Origin: Limanda limanda
Lineage: Eukaryota; Chordata; Actinopteri; Pleuronectiformes; Pleuronectidae
Direction: 5' to 3'
Assembly (NCBI RefSeq): GCF_963576545.1
Contig: NC_083637.1
Location: 18,071,507-18,135,506 of the forward strand
DNA: 64,000 bases
The notes under the pieces were generated by a model. It searched no databases, was not told the origin of the DNA, and saw only the letters and a list, made by a program, of their open reading frames with translations. Position 1 is the stretch's first letter; each line of letters opens with the position of its first letter. Position numbers and translations under genes: made by a program. Positions 1-17,653 of this stretch are shown here, one piece after another.

Positions 1-6088
<6,088 letters not shown>

Positions 6089-7668
6089 TGCAGGCTGGAT
6101 GGATGGAACAATGATTGTCACATTTTTTTATTTCTTTTCTTCTTCAATGAACATTACCAACCCTATGGTGCTTAGATAGGTGGGCGAACTGGTCAGTGGA
6201 GGATCTGACCTAAAGCATACCAGTATACAAGGTAAACAAGTTTTTGGAACTTGAACTGAACCAAATATGAACAATATGAAAGTGAATCACCGACCCCTAC
6301 ACAAGCAGGAGTGTGAGGACTGGATGGTGCAAGTTGAACCTACTTAATATGCATTTTGTAGGAGCCACTGAAGTTTCTGTGTTTGGATGAGAGAGAACAA
6401 ACTGAGAATCCTCTCTGACGCGTGAGACGGCCTTTGGTATGTCCGTGTTGTAGACAACTGTATCATGCGTACAGTTAAAACTGTACCGGTAACATTGTCT
6501 GGATTATTTGTACACATACACAATAACCTTGTTGAAAACGTATCCTTTTAGCTGATTATTTTAGCACTTGGTGTTTGTATTTAGAAAGCTTACATTGAAA
6601 TTGTCTTTTTTTTTTTCTCTTTTTTTTTTTAAATCATGCTGCGCCAAATGTTGAATGCAGCATTTCCACTGTCAAGAGTGGAGAACAGTTAGTGGATTTG
6701 ATTTCACTATTGTGAATGACGTTTTTAAAGGTTATACGGTTAAAGAGAACATAACGGTAACTTGGCTTCATTTCTAGGGTATATAAAGTCTGTAAAGCTC
6801 GTGTTAGGACCCCCAGATGCATTGTGGGTTTTGCTGGTAGGCTGCCATGACAATAGTGTTATACCGTGAGCTTGGATTCTGGACAACAGAATAAATTCAG
6901 ATTCTGTGTCCAGGCTAAACTCCCACTTTATAACCCCAAAGCCGTTTTGGCCTGCATTGATAATAGCTCAAGGAAAGCCAGGGAAATTAACTTTTCTAAA
7001 ACTTTCTTTTTTCCTAAGACTTACTGAAACAACCAGCAGCACCATAACCACACGTATGGTGGAGTGTGCATATCACTGAAGGTATAAAAGTCAACAGTTT
7101 TCTGATTAAGTCGCCACCTGTAGTTTCTTTTTACATTGAGGTTTTTAAACTTCACAGAATCAGTAGCTGATTGACAGGCATGTATTCAGGATATAACATC
7201 AAATGTTCAGCTGTGTCCTGTTCTGAGTTCGATAATTCTCACATTGCAATTTCTTCTCTCAAAGCAATATGCTGTTTATTGGATGAGTGGTCTTCAGGTC
7301 CACATCACTTGTCTGTTAGTTCCAGTTGATGCCAAAGGGGAAAATGTTAACCAGTTTTAGTTCTGTGTATTTTATTTAGTATTTTCCTTTTTGTTCATTT
7401 CAAAACCAGTTTGTCAAAAGAAAGCAGCAGTTGTGTCTTGTAGTGTGCACATAAACCGGCCATCATCGTCATCATGCATTTTTTCATCAGACTTCCCTCA
7501 TGGACAACCAAATCAACTATTTTCTTTTTCCTCCCTCCACTACTAGTAGAGGGTTTTTGTGATCATCTGGAAAAGGGAGACATATTCACCATTATTATCA
7601 AACACCCTGTTTTAAAATTGTGAACTGTACACTCTGGCTAAAGGGGTTTTTATATTTAAAGAAATAAA
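6089..7668 (+). other. suz12: suz12 3' UTR with poly(A) signals
   Basis: A 1.6-kb A/T-rich stretch follows the suz12 stop codon with no coding potential. AATAAA hexamers lie at 6890-6895 and 7663-7668. The second is followed by a T/G-rich stretch (TTATTTGTGATTGATTTCTGG), typical of a cleavage region, so it is the likely distal end. The boundary is an inference from the hexamer. Confidence 0.6.
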
Positions 7669-8670
7669 ATACATTTGACCTTATTTGTGATTGATTTCTG
7701 GACATGAGCCATCACTACAATCTTTCAGTTCTGTCTCCTCTACCTTGTTATTTCTGTCTGAATAACAGGTCCCTCAGGGCTAAAAAAAAAACAACCTCAG
7801 GATATGGCTTTACCTAAGCACTTTATACAAGAAATTATCTATATCAGATTTAAAATTAAATCTTTTCTTACAGGCTTACTGTCACAACCTCAAGAACAAG
7901 AGAGTAAGCGACCTTTTGAGTTGATTATATTTGTGTCAACTGCTTCTTACGAGGTAAAGAATAACTTGGCATGTTCCAGGTAGATTATTCTCTAGTTTGA
8001 TTATAATGCTGAGATAAAAAGATTTTCACCTTTTCGGATTAAGAGCAATAAAAGAAGTCGGTCAAACTTTGTAACTAAAACAACCCTGTGATGTGTCTCA
8101 TACACAACCTGAAAAAAGTATATGATGACATTCCATAGGATATCTAAATGACTACTGTTATTCCCCAAAGCCCAGAAGTCAAAAAATATAACAGGAAACT
8201 AGCAAATAAATAAAATGATGTTATAAAGAGGACAAACAATAAGTTCTGATACTGGAAATGTTTTTTTTTGTTTTTCAATGTTTGTTTTAGAGTATTGATT
8301 TCTGTGAGCATTGATCAGTTCACTCTCAAGCTAAGAGCATCTGTCTGCACATAGACGATCTTTGGCTTTTTACAAGAACTTGGCGCATGTTTGTGAGGTC
8401 ACTACAAATCACTTCAGATTTTATTCGGATTTATAAGTTACCGTTCAATGTTGCGCTGGGTTTCGTATTTATCCGTCGCGTTAGACTTGTTCCTACGTGG
8501 GAACATGGGGAGCTCACAGAGCTAGTTAGCTGGGACAGTGTAAAAGTTCCTTAAAAGTCATCTTAGCTTCGTAGTTTCGCGTCGCACAAATTGACGTCAC
8601 GGGTCCATCATGCACGACAGCCAAGCGCGAACGTTCAAACTCCTCCGGAAAGACTTCGAGTTTCTTAACG
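7669..8670 (+). promoter_or_regulatory. suz12-atad5 intergenic region with the atad5 promoter and 5' UTR
   Basis: About 1 kb separates the last suz12 poly(A) signal from the atad5 start. Most of it is A/T-rich and featureless. CpG density rises at about 8440-8720 (TTTATCCGTCGCGTTAGAC, GACGTCAC, AGCGCGAACG), as expected of a CpG-type promoter. GACGTCAC at 8593-8600 is a CRE-like octamer. There is no clear TATA box, and the transcription start cannot be fixed from sequence. Confidence 0.45.
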
Positions 8671-8858
8671 ATGCGAAACAAGCTGAAACGAAACAGAACG
8701 TGCAGAGAACCAGCGAGGGAACGCCGCACCGAGGTGATCACGTTAGCATTAGCATTAGCAGTGTCCAGCTGCTCCGACGAGGGAGATTCCACAACTCCAG
8801 AGAGAAAGGTCCAACCGGGTCAGAGACAGAGGAAGACCTGCTCCGTGCAAGATGTTAG
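8610..8858 (+). other. Upstream ORF overlapping the atad5 start codon
   Basis: An ATG at 8610 opens an 82-codon frame that runs through the atad5 start (8671) in a different frame and stops at 8858. The product resembles no family I know. Its ATG context (CATCATGC) is weak, while the atad5 ATG has A at -3. If the mRNA starts upstream of 8610, this would be an overlapping uORF that lowers atad5 translation. It is listed as a regulatory possibility, not as a protein gene. Confidence 0.3.
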
Positions 8859-11800
8859 AATCGCCCCCATTTTCCTACGCACACCGCTGCATAGCAAGAG
8901 GAAAGAGAGCAGTGATGCTAACCTGTGTCAGCCTGAAAAGAAGCTGCAGACACCAGTGCTTCCTCCTCCTCTTCCTCCTCGGTTGTCTCCAGTAGTTCCC
9001 CTCTTGGAGGAGGATGAGGATCTTGTGTCTACCCGGAGACGACATGTCTCACCCTCATCTCTGCGCAGCCGCCTGGAAGAAATCAAAACATCCAACCCAG
9101 CATTTCCAGTTCAAACAGTGTTCAGCACTTTGCAGAAGAAAACCAGTCTGCAGGGATTCGGCTCCACAGGTGAGATTCAGCAAAATCATATTTAAGCCTC
9201 CATCAGGGTTAGCATTAAAAAAATGGTTGTTTCATCCGTGGTGGTTGTATGATCAGTAAAGAAGTGAAGCAGTCACATGATCACTGTTGATCACACACTC
9301 AGGTAGCACCATGAGTTTATTGTTTTTGTTATCTTATAAACAGTTTTACCTGTCAATACATGCAATTCAAGCAGAATGCCCCTCTACTCTAAACCAAAAC
9401 AGACAACTCGCTGCATCCAAGCTCCCCACAGAAGAGGAGACGAGGAGGTGAAAGCTCAGAGAGAGAGTCCAAGCGTCTGAGGTGTGGTGACGCTGCAGAG
9501 GGGGTTGTCGGTTTGGATCCCTGGTCAGGACAGGGCCTCCTCGCTGTGAGGAAGCCGCCCAGCAACAGCAAGCTGAGCCGCTCTCGAAAACTCAATCAGA
9601 GGAGTGGGAGTCTAACAGTCTCAGTGAATAACCCTGAGCGGAACTCTGACTGGATAAATCACTCAGAATCTGACGGTCAGTCACCCGTAATCCATGATGT
9701 CCTCCACAGAGGTAAACCTTCTCCTGCACGGATGGATCTGTATTCCCAAGCCATGTGCTTCAGCCTTTAACTAACAGAAAATGAACTTTTTATCCATTTG
9801 TCCAGGAGCCAGCTATGAGGATGTTCTCTGGACAGACAAGTACAGTCCTCAGCATTCAAGTGAGGTCATCGGCAACTGTGGCTCAGTGAATAAATTACAG
9901 AGGTGAGTTTGGTTTATCAGCCTCCGAACACAAAGCACTGGAAATCAGTGTAAACACAACTTTTTCTTTCTTTCTGGAATTTAGTTGGTTGAAGAAATGG
10001 AAGTTAAGAGCTGACTGTGATGAGAGGAGAAAGGTGGAGGAAAGGAGAGATGAAGATAACAGTACAGGTATTCATCATGTTCCTTTTGTACTTATTTAAT
10101 GGTCAGATTTGTTTATGTGTCTTCTAATGAGCCATAAACAAATATTTGTTAATTTTTCATGACTAGTATTTGATTGTGATGACAGGATTTCCATTTGTGG
10201 GAACAGTTTTTGGGGTTGGAAAAGTAAAGTAATCGCTGTCCTTCGCAGACTCGTGGGACTGTGGAGACTTCCAAGGCGAGGCTGTGGCAGAAGCCCACAG
10301 AGCGGATCCTCTGTGTAACACCATGCTGCTCACAGGGCCTCCGGGTGTGGGGAAGACTGCCTCAGTGTACGCCTGCGCTCAGGAGCTCGGCTTCAAGGTC
10401 CGAATTTATAAAAAGCTCCAATATCTTTCAAAACATAAGTCAAAGTATGATGAGTGCATCCATATTCATATCTTTAAGTTTTCACCACGCTAAGAGAAAA
10501 CATTGAACTCTGAATCTCGGTTAGAGGAAAAGTCAGATTATTTATTCAGTCACCACTTAGAACAATGAAGAAATAAAAGCATTGACTATATTATCCCAGA
10601 TAAACAGTTTGTTGTTGGATGTACAAACTTTAACACTTGCACTTCACATCTAAGGTGCCAGAATTTAATCCCAAACGAAAGTTGACAAAAAACATAACCT
10701 ACAATAATGGAAAAACTACTTAAAAAAGCTCTAACAAATATATTCATGGATATAACATTTATTTTCTTCATTCTGACATAAATATGTTACTCACAGATGA
10801 GCAGCTTACTCATACTGTATCTACTTTTGTATTTATGCTCTAGTAGCTCATTGAATTTATGCCTCATTGACTTTTGTCTGATTAGTTTGCCTCAGAGGAG
10901 ACTGAGAATTTCAGATCACTCCTGTGCTTGTTCTAAATTAAGTCACGTCAGAGGCAAGTCAACATTTCAAATTGAATTGCTTCAGCTAACATTGTGACTC
11001 TCGCTTGGACCAAATCACGCTCACCATTTTCTAGTCTTTCATGACAAGTTATCACCTGAGTATTATACTCATTTAATGTTGGTTTTACCTTTTTAAAATC
11101 AAAGGTGTTCGAGGTGAACTGCTCCTCACAGCGCAGCGGCCGTCATGTTCTCTCCCAGCTGAAGGAGGCCACCCAGTCCTACTTGGTGGAGACATCGGGT
11201 AAAGACCCACTGAAACCAGCTTATCTCAACAACTACAGCACCAACACTCCTAAAGCTGACACCTTACCTGGTGAGAGATGGCTGAGGGAGACGGGGTCTT
11301 TCTTACAGTTTTAATACTCTAACAAAATGTCTTACTTAGAAAAGCTTGCAACAATGACTGTGTTGTGAAAGTTAAAAACCTCATGGTGTCAGGTTTGTGG
11401 ATGGTTTAAATATAGATCAGTAAAGTTATTGTATTGTTTATATAAACATATTTTAATAGATATTTTCATACATTTAGCAGGAAGACCGGTGCCTCCTAAA
11501 AATGTCACCTCTACCTCAAAAAAGAAGAACGTTGGCCGCTCTGGCCTCAAAGGAAAATCCAATCCAGCCGCACTCACTTTGACCAACTACTTCAAGATGA
11601 AGGCAAAAGCAGATCACCTACATTTTGGTGGCCCAACACCGCTTGAGAAACATGTCGGCAAGAAGTTCACATCACCAGGCAGCGATCAAACGGTGACACG
11701 GAGCAAAAAGAAGGCCATATCACTCATTCTGTTTGAAGAGGTAAAGCAACCAGACACTAACGGATATAATACTGCAGGAAACCCATGTTTGTTCTGGTTT

Positions 11801-14641
11801 GATTCACTTATCTGGTCCCGCAGGTCGATGTTATATTTGACGACGATGTTGGTTTCCTCGGAGCCATCAAGTCCTTCATGGCAACGACTAAAAGACCAGT
11901 CATTCTGACCACCAATGGTAAAAGCAAACATTGTTCAACTATGAATACATTTGACCTGAAGACCTTGTTATGAAAACTAAATGTCCCCATCAGATCCTTT
12001 GTTCAGAGAGAGATTCAGCTGCAGCTTGGAGGAAATCCTTTTCAAAACTCCATCAGTTGTAAGTCAATCTCTATTCTCTACAGTCTTGTGCAACATCAGC
12101 GTAAAACACGACTACACACTTTGTGTTTGTGTTATGAAAACTGTTCACTGTCCAATCTTCAGAGCTGAAATTACCCAATTTTTGATAAGCATACTCCATC
12201 TGTCCCGAGGTGAGCGTGTGTAGCTACCTGCAGCTGGTGTGTTTGTCTGAGAATGTGCCACTGGAGTTGGACGATGTCAGGAGCCTCCTCAGACAAACAA
12301 GTGGAGACGTCAGACGCTGCCTGCTGCAGCTGCAGCTCTGGGCGCTCAGTGGTGGAGGACAGGCAGCTCAGAGTGGAGGCTGTAAGGAGCCTATTTGTCT
12401 GCAGTGTAAGTTACTCTAGATCATTCACAATCTGCCCACCTTATATACGTGGATTTTGATACCACAAACTATCAATACCAGTACATATTTGGCTGAATTT
12501 TCTCATATTTCCCAATCTAGACTCGTATGCTGCTGAAGATGGAGATCATTTAGATTCTGGTCTTCATCCACGGGACACAAGCTGCACAGCCTCCATGCTA
12601 GGTCTCCAACCTGTCACCCCAAAGAAACTGCTGAACCTTCTAAAGGCAAGTATTCATGTCTCTACTTACACTTAACAAGGTTTATTTCCAAAATAAAATC
12701 ATTTTCTCAATCCTTTGCCTCTGACTCTTCAGTGTCGGCGCTGGTCTGAAACAGACATGAACACGCTGCTGTGGCTCTTATCTGAGAGCTGGAGAGGAGG
12801 TGAGCCTCTTCTATACAACAACCTGGAGCTCCTTCTACCCAACAGAACGTCGGGACAGCACCTGGAGAAGATGACTTGTTCTGGGCTACAGAGGGAGCTG
12901 ACCCCCCCTCACAGTGATCCTCGTGTCCTGCGGCTCAAAGGAGATCTCAGTCCAAAGGCGTCAGCGACCGACAGGAAGCCTTTCAGGAATATCTCCAGAC
13001 TTAGTAGAAGGAAATATACTGCAACCGTGTTTGAGGCAACATCCACTTTAAAACAAACACCTCAAAGAACCTCATTATTACAAGGGGTTCATTCCTCAAT
13101 CCCTAGTTCAAGTGACAAGACTGAACAAATATCAGACGCCTGTTTAGGCGGCCTGACCGACTTCTTTGACCTCATGTCGTACCTTGATATCTCGCTTCCA
13201 GCTGCAGCGCCACTCTACTCAGGCTCATGCAGCCCTGAGGCGTTTGTCTGGACGGGAGCAGAGATAAAGGACGGCTTGTTGGATGAGAGCAACGAGGAGG
13301 AGGAGGAGTGGGGTGGCAGCTGGAGCCACGAGAGGCTGCTGGATATTAAGGCTGCTGCTGAGGGCTTGGGCTCTCACAGATGCTGGTGGCAAGTGTCTCA
13401 GGCGTGGACCGAAGCCCAAAAACAAAGACATGAGCTGGGGGGCGAAATGTGGGAGAGGCTGGTGGAGAGAGTGGCCTTCCCAGCATCTTCCAAAAGACAG
13501 AACCTCAGGTTTAGTTTTCAACCTCTGTGTGGCACTAGGTAAGTCTCTCTTCCATCTCAAGTCCCTGAATACTTATTCAGATTGTTTCCTGACTGGCATT
13601 TCAGTTTGTAACAGAACGGCTATATGTTTTGTGCCCTGTTTAACACTAGTTCATAAGTCATTTGGATGTCAGATTTAAGGAGATCCATGTGGATGCATTT
13701 CATCAAATATGTGACCAGGTTATTCCTAACCATGTATTTATTCACAAAAACATGAATCGCTGACCTTATTTTTCCAGAATCTAGAACAGCCCAAACTAAA
13801 ATATTTTGTTTTCCACCATAACACACTTCCCCTCTCGTTCCAGTGTGTCCCACAGGAGGTATGATTTGAGCAGGAAGGTGCTCAGCAGTGAATCCTTCAG
13901 CCTGCTGGGGAACAGTCGAGCCGTCTGTGTGGACTACATGCCAGTCCTCCGCTCCATCTGTCGCTATCACAGAGCACAGCAGCAGGAAGAGGAGCCAAAC
14001 AGGTAAACCACACACCACACAGCTCTACAATTCTTCAATTCAAATAGTGCCATTTCCCTTTTGATAGCCTTTAATATACATAAATACAATCGTATTGGAT
14101 TTCCATACTAGTGGGACCACAGACTGTATATAGAGGTTCCACTTCCTCCCACTATCCAGAAATAAAGCCATATGGAGCCGTGAGGTCTTGCTGATACACA
14201 CTCAGACAATCAGGACTCAGTCTCAGCTGTAAATCATGATGTAATCTGTTTTTATAACATCAAACTACTAATCCAACCAGGCCAGCCACCAGGGGGCGAT
14301 TGAGCTGCTTTGGCTTCATTATTTATAGGGATTTTGACAGTGGAAGGCAAATGACACGAGTACCTCAGGACCTGCTGTATCCTTACATAACTAAATCTGT
14401 GGGCATTTTTTATTTTCTTATGTCCAAGCAAACTATTGTCAATTCCAGTAGTCCATTGTAATTATTGCTGAATTACATGTTGGATAAATGTATCATAACT
14501 TAATTAGACTGGTGGATGGGACATTATACCTACTAAATCAAATGTTTTGTTCCCAGCAGTACGTGTGTGAACTACCTCAGGAACAAACACTTGGATCTGT
14601 CAAAGTCGACCCTTCAACTCCTGGCAGAAGATTTCTCTTAA
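8671..14641 (+). CDS. atad5: ATAD5/Elg1-type AAA+ ATPase (PCNA unloader), N-terminally short form
   Basis: ATAD5 forms an RFC-like complex that unloads PCNA from DNA. Fourteen exons chain in phase: 8671-9169, 9403-9711, 9806-9902, 9985-10067, 10249-10397, 11105-11270, 11481-11740, 11824-11917, 11994-12058, 12210-12405, 12521-12645, 12733-13538, 13844-14002 and 14557-14641. The product is 1030 aa. Walker A is GPPGVGKT (residues about 359-366), followed by SVYACAQELGFK. Walker B is LILFEEVDVIFDDD, across exons 7-8 (about 516-529). SQRSGRHVLSQLKEATQS and FMATTKRPVILTT are family blocks. The last exon ends LQLLAEDFS, like the mammalian C-terminus. Human ATAD5 is about 1840 aa. Here only short N-terminal blocks survive (IAPIFL; LEEIKTSNPAFPV). 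The ATG at 8671 is the first in its frame after an in-frame TAG at 8572. Intron 11 uses a GC donor. It may be the shorter fish paralogue (atad5b), which cannot be decided here. Confidence 0.93.
14105..14330 (-). repeat. Dispersed repeat, family B (copy 1) in last atad5 intron
   Basis: The sequence includes ACAGACTGTATATAGAGG near 14113 and GGCCAGCCACCAGGGGGCGA near 14280, followed by GCTGCTTTGGCTTC. The second block is the reverse complement of the GGTGGCTGGCTGC block seen at 45070 and 48899. The repeat is degenerate, with no coding capacity. The family is known to me as a common teleost interspersed repeat, but I cannot assign a class name. Confidence 0.5.
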
Positions 14642-15071
14642 AGAAGAATATGGAAAGTCTACTTTATATACCTGTCAATATTTATTTACCTGTGAACCAA
14701 ATACACTTTTACTCAATTGATAAGTGAAACAATGTTTTATTTACATGTCAGTGAAACCACGAAGAGTAAATAAATATTTTTTTAAATAAATTCTATCTTG
14801 TAAAAAATATTTTTAGGCGTCACCCTTTTAAAGAATAAAAAAGTATTTATGCAGACATGGATATTTTTCTTTTTTAATAGAAAAAAATTGAAAGTCCTTA
14901 AGACACTAGAAGGTAACATCACAGAAAGTAGTTTGAGCAGGTGAACAAGAAGGACAGCGACCATCAGGCTCAACATCCTGAAACCAGTACTGCAGCACTG
15001 TCTGTGACCAGTACAATATTCAATATTTTAAAAAACCATCAACCACCAGCATATATCCGTCCAGGAGGCGG
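14642..15071. other. Convergent 3' ends of atad5 (+) and tefm (-)
   Basis: Only 430 bp separate the two stop codons. Plus-strand AATAAA hexamers at 14769-14774 and 14785-14790 would serve atad5. A minus-strand AATAAA (TTTATT on the plus strand at 14736-14741) would serve tefm. The tefm signal lies closer to atad5 than atad5's own signals, so the two 3' UTRs are predicted to overlap. Confidence 0.55.
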
Positions 15072-17653
15072 CTAACTGGAAGATTCACTGAGCAGCTCGA
15101 AAAACGCTAGAGCCTGAAGGAGAGCGTCGCAGAGCTCCTCTCCTCCTCTTCTGCTCCCAATCTGGAAGTGGTTCCTGTACTTGAGGAGCAGCTCTGGGGG
15201 AAAGTTTATCCTGGGAAGCTTCTGCGTAACAGACTCAGTCATTAGCTGACGCACTGCCTGGGCGCCGCTGGTCCGAGACTCGCCCACCATGAGACCAAAG
15301 TGGCGTCCCACAGCGGTTCGCATCATGTTCAACACTCTGCACAGGAAGAAGGGAAATAAAGGAGGGAATTCTGTTGTCAGCGACTAAGATAAGTGACTTT
15401 GCTTAAGTTTAAGTAAAGCATGTTTGATATTGTATGCTCTATTTGGTGTATTTTTAATTTAAAGAGTCATGATTGACATGAAATCACTTTTTCTCACCTG
15501 GGAGGAATGTTAGTCTCTGGCTCCGAGTGCTTAGGCTCCAGCAGAGCAAACAGGATGGCCTCCACTGTCCTCATGTGAGCCATGATGGGGAACAGAGCCG
15601 TATTCTGCACTGAGATGGAGGATTTCTCTATAATGTAAAAGTCAGCCGACGGGAGGAGCGACACAACTGTAGAAACCTGTTGGCAGGAAGTGGGATTAGA
15701 GTCTGTACTGTGAGTTTCACCCAAACATGAATAAACCAAGCCTCACCACAAAACTTCTGCATCATTCAACCAACCAGTGTGAAAGGACAATACCATGGAC
15801 TCTATACTCACATCATTCAAGTAAGAAGAAGCCATGTAAGTCCCCCTCAAGAAATTGGGACATTCCAGTTGTTGCCAATCCTGTACGATCATCCCACGGT
15901 CCACATGTGCCCAGGCGATTTTATTAGTCCCGCATATTATTGATACTATGGAGCTGGCATCCTGTATAAACAAATACAGAGTTATGACAGGTGGTGGTAT
16001 AATCTGCAGCTTTCTCTATTCACGTTCAACATTTAGTTTGACAAATTAAACGAGATGAAACCTGAAACTAACACGATCATGCTGACACACACAAGAGTCG
16101 CACAACGAGCAGGAACAGATTCCCTTGTGTTAGACATGTATCTCGGGGAGAAACCAATGTATGGAGCGTCTTCAGTGCTCCTTGTTATGGATTCTACAAA
16201 GTCTCTGGAACTCCACTAGATCCATTTTTAAAGAAAATATACTCTCATTTCCTCTAACCAAGGTGGTAACGGTTTCGCCCCTGTCAGCAGGATTACGCAA
16301 AAATTACTTTTTTGAAAGGATAGGAATTTGGCCAAGAAAGAACTGTGCAATACAATGGTTCATGTGCAATCCATTCACTGAACATATCCTCACACAGTAC
16401 ATATATTTTCTGTACTGTCCCCTGTTCTGTGCCCATGTTGGGACTAATCAAGGATTGTGTTGGATAATATTGTTCAACACACGACTCCTGTTGTTGTCTG
16501 AGCAAAGATGTAGTGACTGGGAATTATTATTATTATTATGGCTTTACATCAGATTTGGAGGTCCATATCATTATACAAATAAAATAATTAATCATCCCAT
16601 ATTATAGCACCACTTAAATGTCATGCTCATCAAATTAAGTCAGCATTTGCATTCAATGTCTGTAGATGTCAACATGTGAACAGACTGTAGCAGCAGTGTT
16701 TGGTTTGTAGGGTTCCCAGTAGACACCAGTATGAACAGGGGGATGTGAGCCTGCCCAGTCGACCCACAGTAACAGGAGCTCACCTCCAGCCAGGACCTGT
16801 CCACCTCCGGCCTGATGAACTTGGCCAGCTGGATCCTCACTTTCCTCTCCTTCTTGACCGGGTTGAGGATGGAGTTGAAGACGGTGACGGCGCTCTTGTG
16901 CTTCAGCAGCGGCACCTTCACCAAACTCTCCAGGGTTCGGAAGGGCCCGTGTGTGGTCCTGTACTCCACGATGTTGAGCGACTTGCGGCCCCTGAGGAGC
17001 TTGACGCTGGCCAGCTCCGACAGGGAGGCGTTGTTGAGCAGCTGGAGGATGGCGTCCCGCTGCTCGGAGGTGTAGAAGGCGTCCAGGGGCCTGCTGGATT
17101 CCTCCTTGCAGGGGTCCTCCTTGCAGGGCTCGGCGGAGATGATGGTGTTCAGGGTCTCGAAGCCGGCCACGGGGACCCGGCTCCTCCAGCAGCATGTGCA
17201 CTGCAGGTACCGCAGCTCCAGCTCGGGGAGGGAGCCGTGCTTCGGGCGGCGGAACAGACCCGACGGACCCGTGTACCGACCTGTGGAGGACATGGAGGAC
17301 ATGGTTCGGATTGTTTAGACTGAATAAAACCTTTAGAAGACGGGACTCTACACCAGTGAGGACAGGGGCTTCCTGTAAGACACTGCGAACTTGAACTTGT
17401 CAAACACATGTTTCCAAACCAACGACTCAAAAGAGACATAAAACTATGGACATATCACTGTTAATAAAATATTATTGTAAAGGTTTAAATTAGAATTTGC
17501 AGCTAGCACAGTCCAAATTAGCTTAACGTTGTCGGACTGTAGATTGAGATTAATGTAAACAATGAGTAAAACTATTTTTAACATTTGTGAAAAACAAAAC
17601 AAAAACGTACTTCTCTGAGCGACCGATGACAGAAGCCGTCTCGCCACCCACAT
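15072..17653 (-). CDS. tefm: Mitochondrial transcription elongation factor TEFM
   Basis: TEFM binds mitochondrial RNA polymerase and raises its processivity in the matrix. Five minus-strand exons are read from high to low coordinates: 17653-17611, 17280-16784, 15961-15812, 15676-15498 and 15336-15072. They total 1134 nt, giving 377 aa. The short first exon encodes MWVARRLLSSVAQR, an Arg-rich, acid-free leader typical of mitochondrial import. Exon 2 holds the helix-hairpin-helix region (LLNNASLSELASVKLLRGRK, then EYRTTHGPFRTLESLVKVPL). Exons 3-5 hold the RNase H-like fold (IAWAHVDRGMIVQDWQQ; LLPSADFYIIEK; HFGLMVGESRTSG; ELCDALLQALAFFELL). An in-frame ATG 21 nt upstream (17674) would add MFIEFTT, and I preferred 17653 for the better leader. 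Splice sites are all GT-AG. The 4-exon body matches vertebrate TEFM throughout. Confidence 0.94.
15962..16783 (-). other. tefm intron 2 (822 bp) with a repeat fragment
   Basis: This is the longest tefm intron. Near 16251-16320 it holds a fragment resembling the start of dispersed repeat family A (CCAAGGTGGTAACGGTTTCGCCCCTGTC, then CAGGATTACGCAAAAATTAC; written here in pieces). The rest is A/T-rich without recognisable content. The 148-codon open frame at 16161-16607 on the plus strand has no family resemblance. Confidence 0.5.

Noticed and set aside
14335..14400. Alternative last atad5 exon after TTTTGACAG at 14340
   Set aside because: Its translation does not resemble the ATAD5 C-terminus, whereas the exon at 14557 does and ends at a matching position.
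16700..17323. 207-codon plus-strand ORF
   Set aside because: It lies antisense to tefm exon 2, whose minus-strand translation matches TEFM; the plus frame is a GC-composition shadow.
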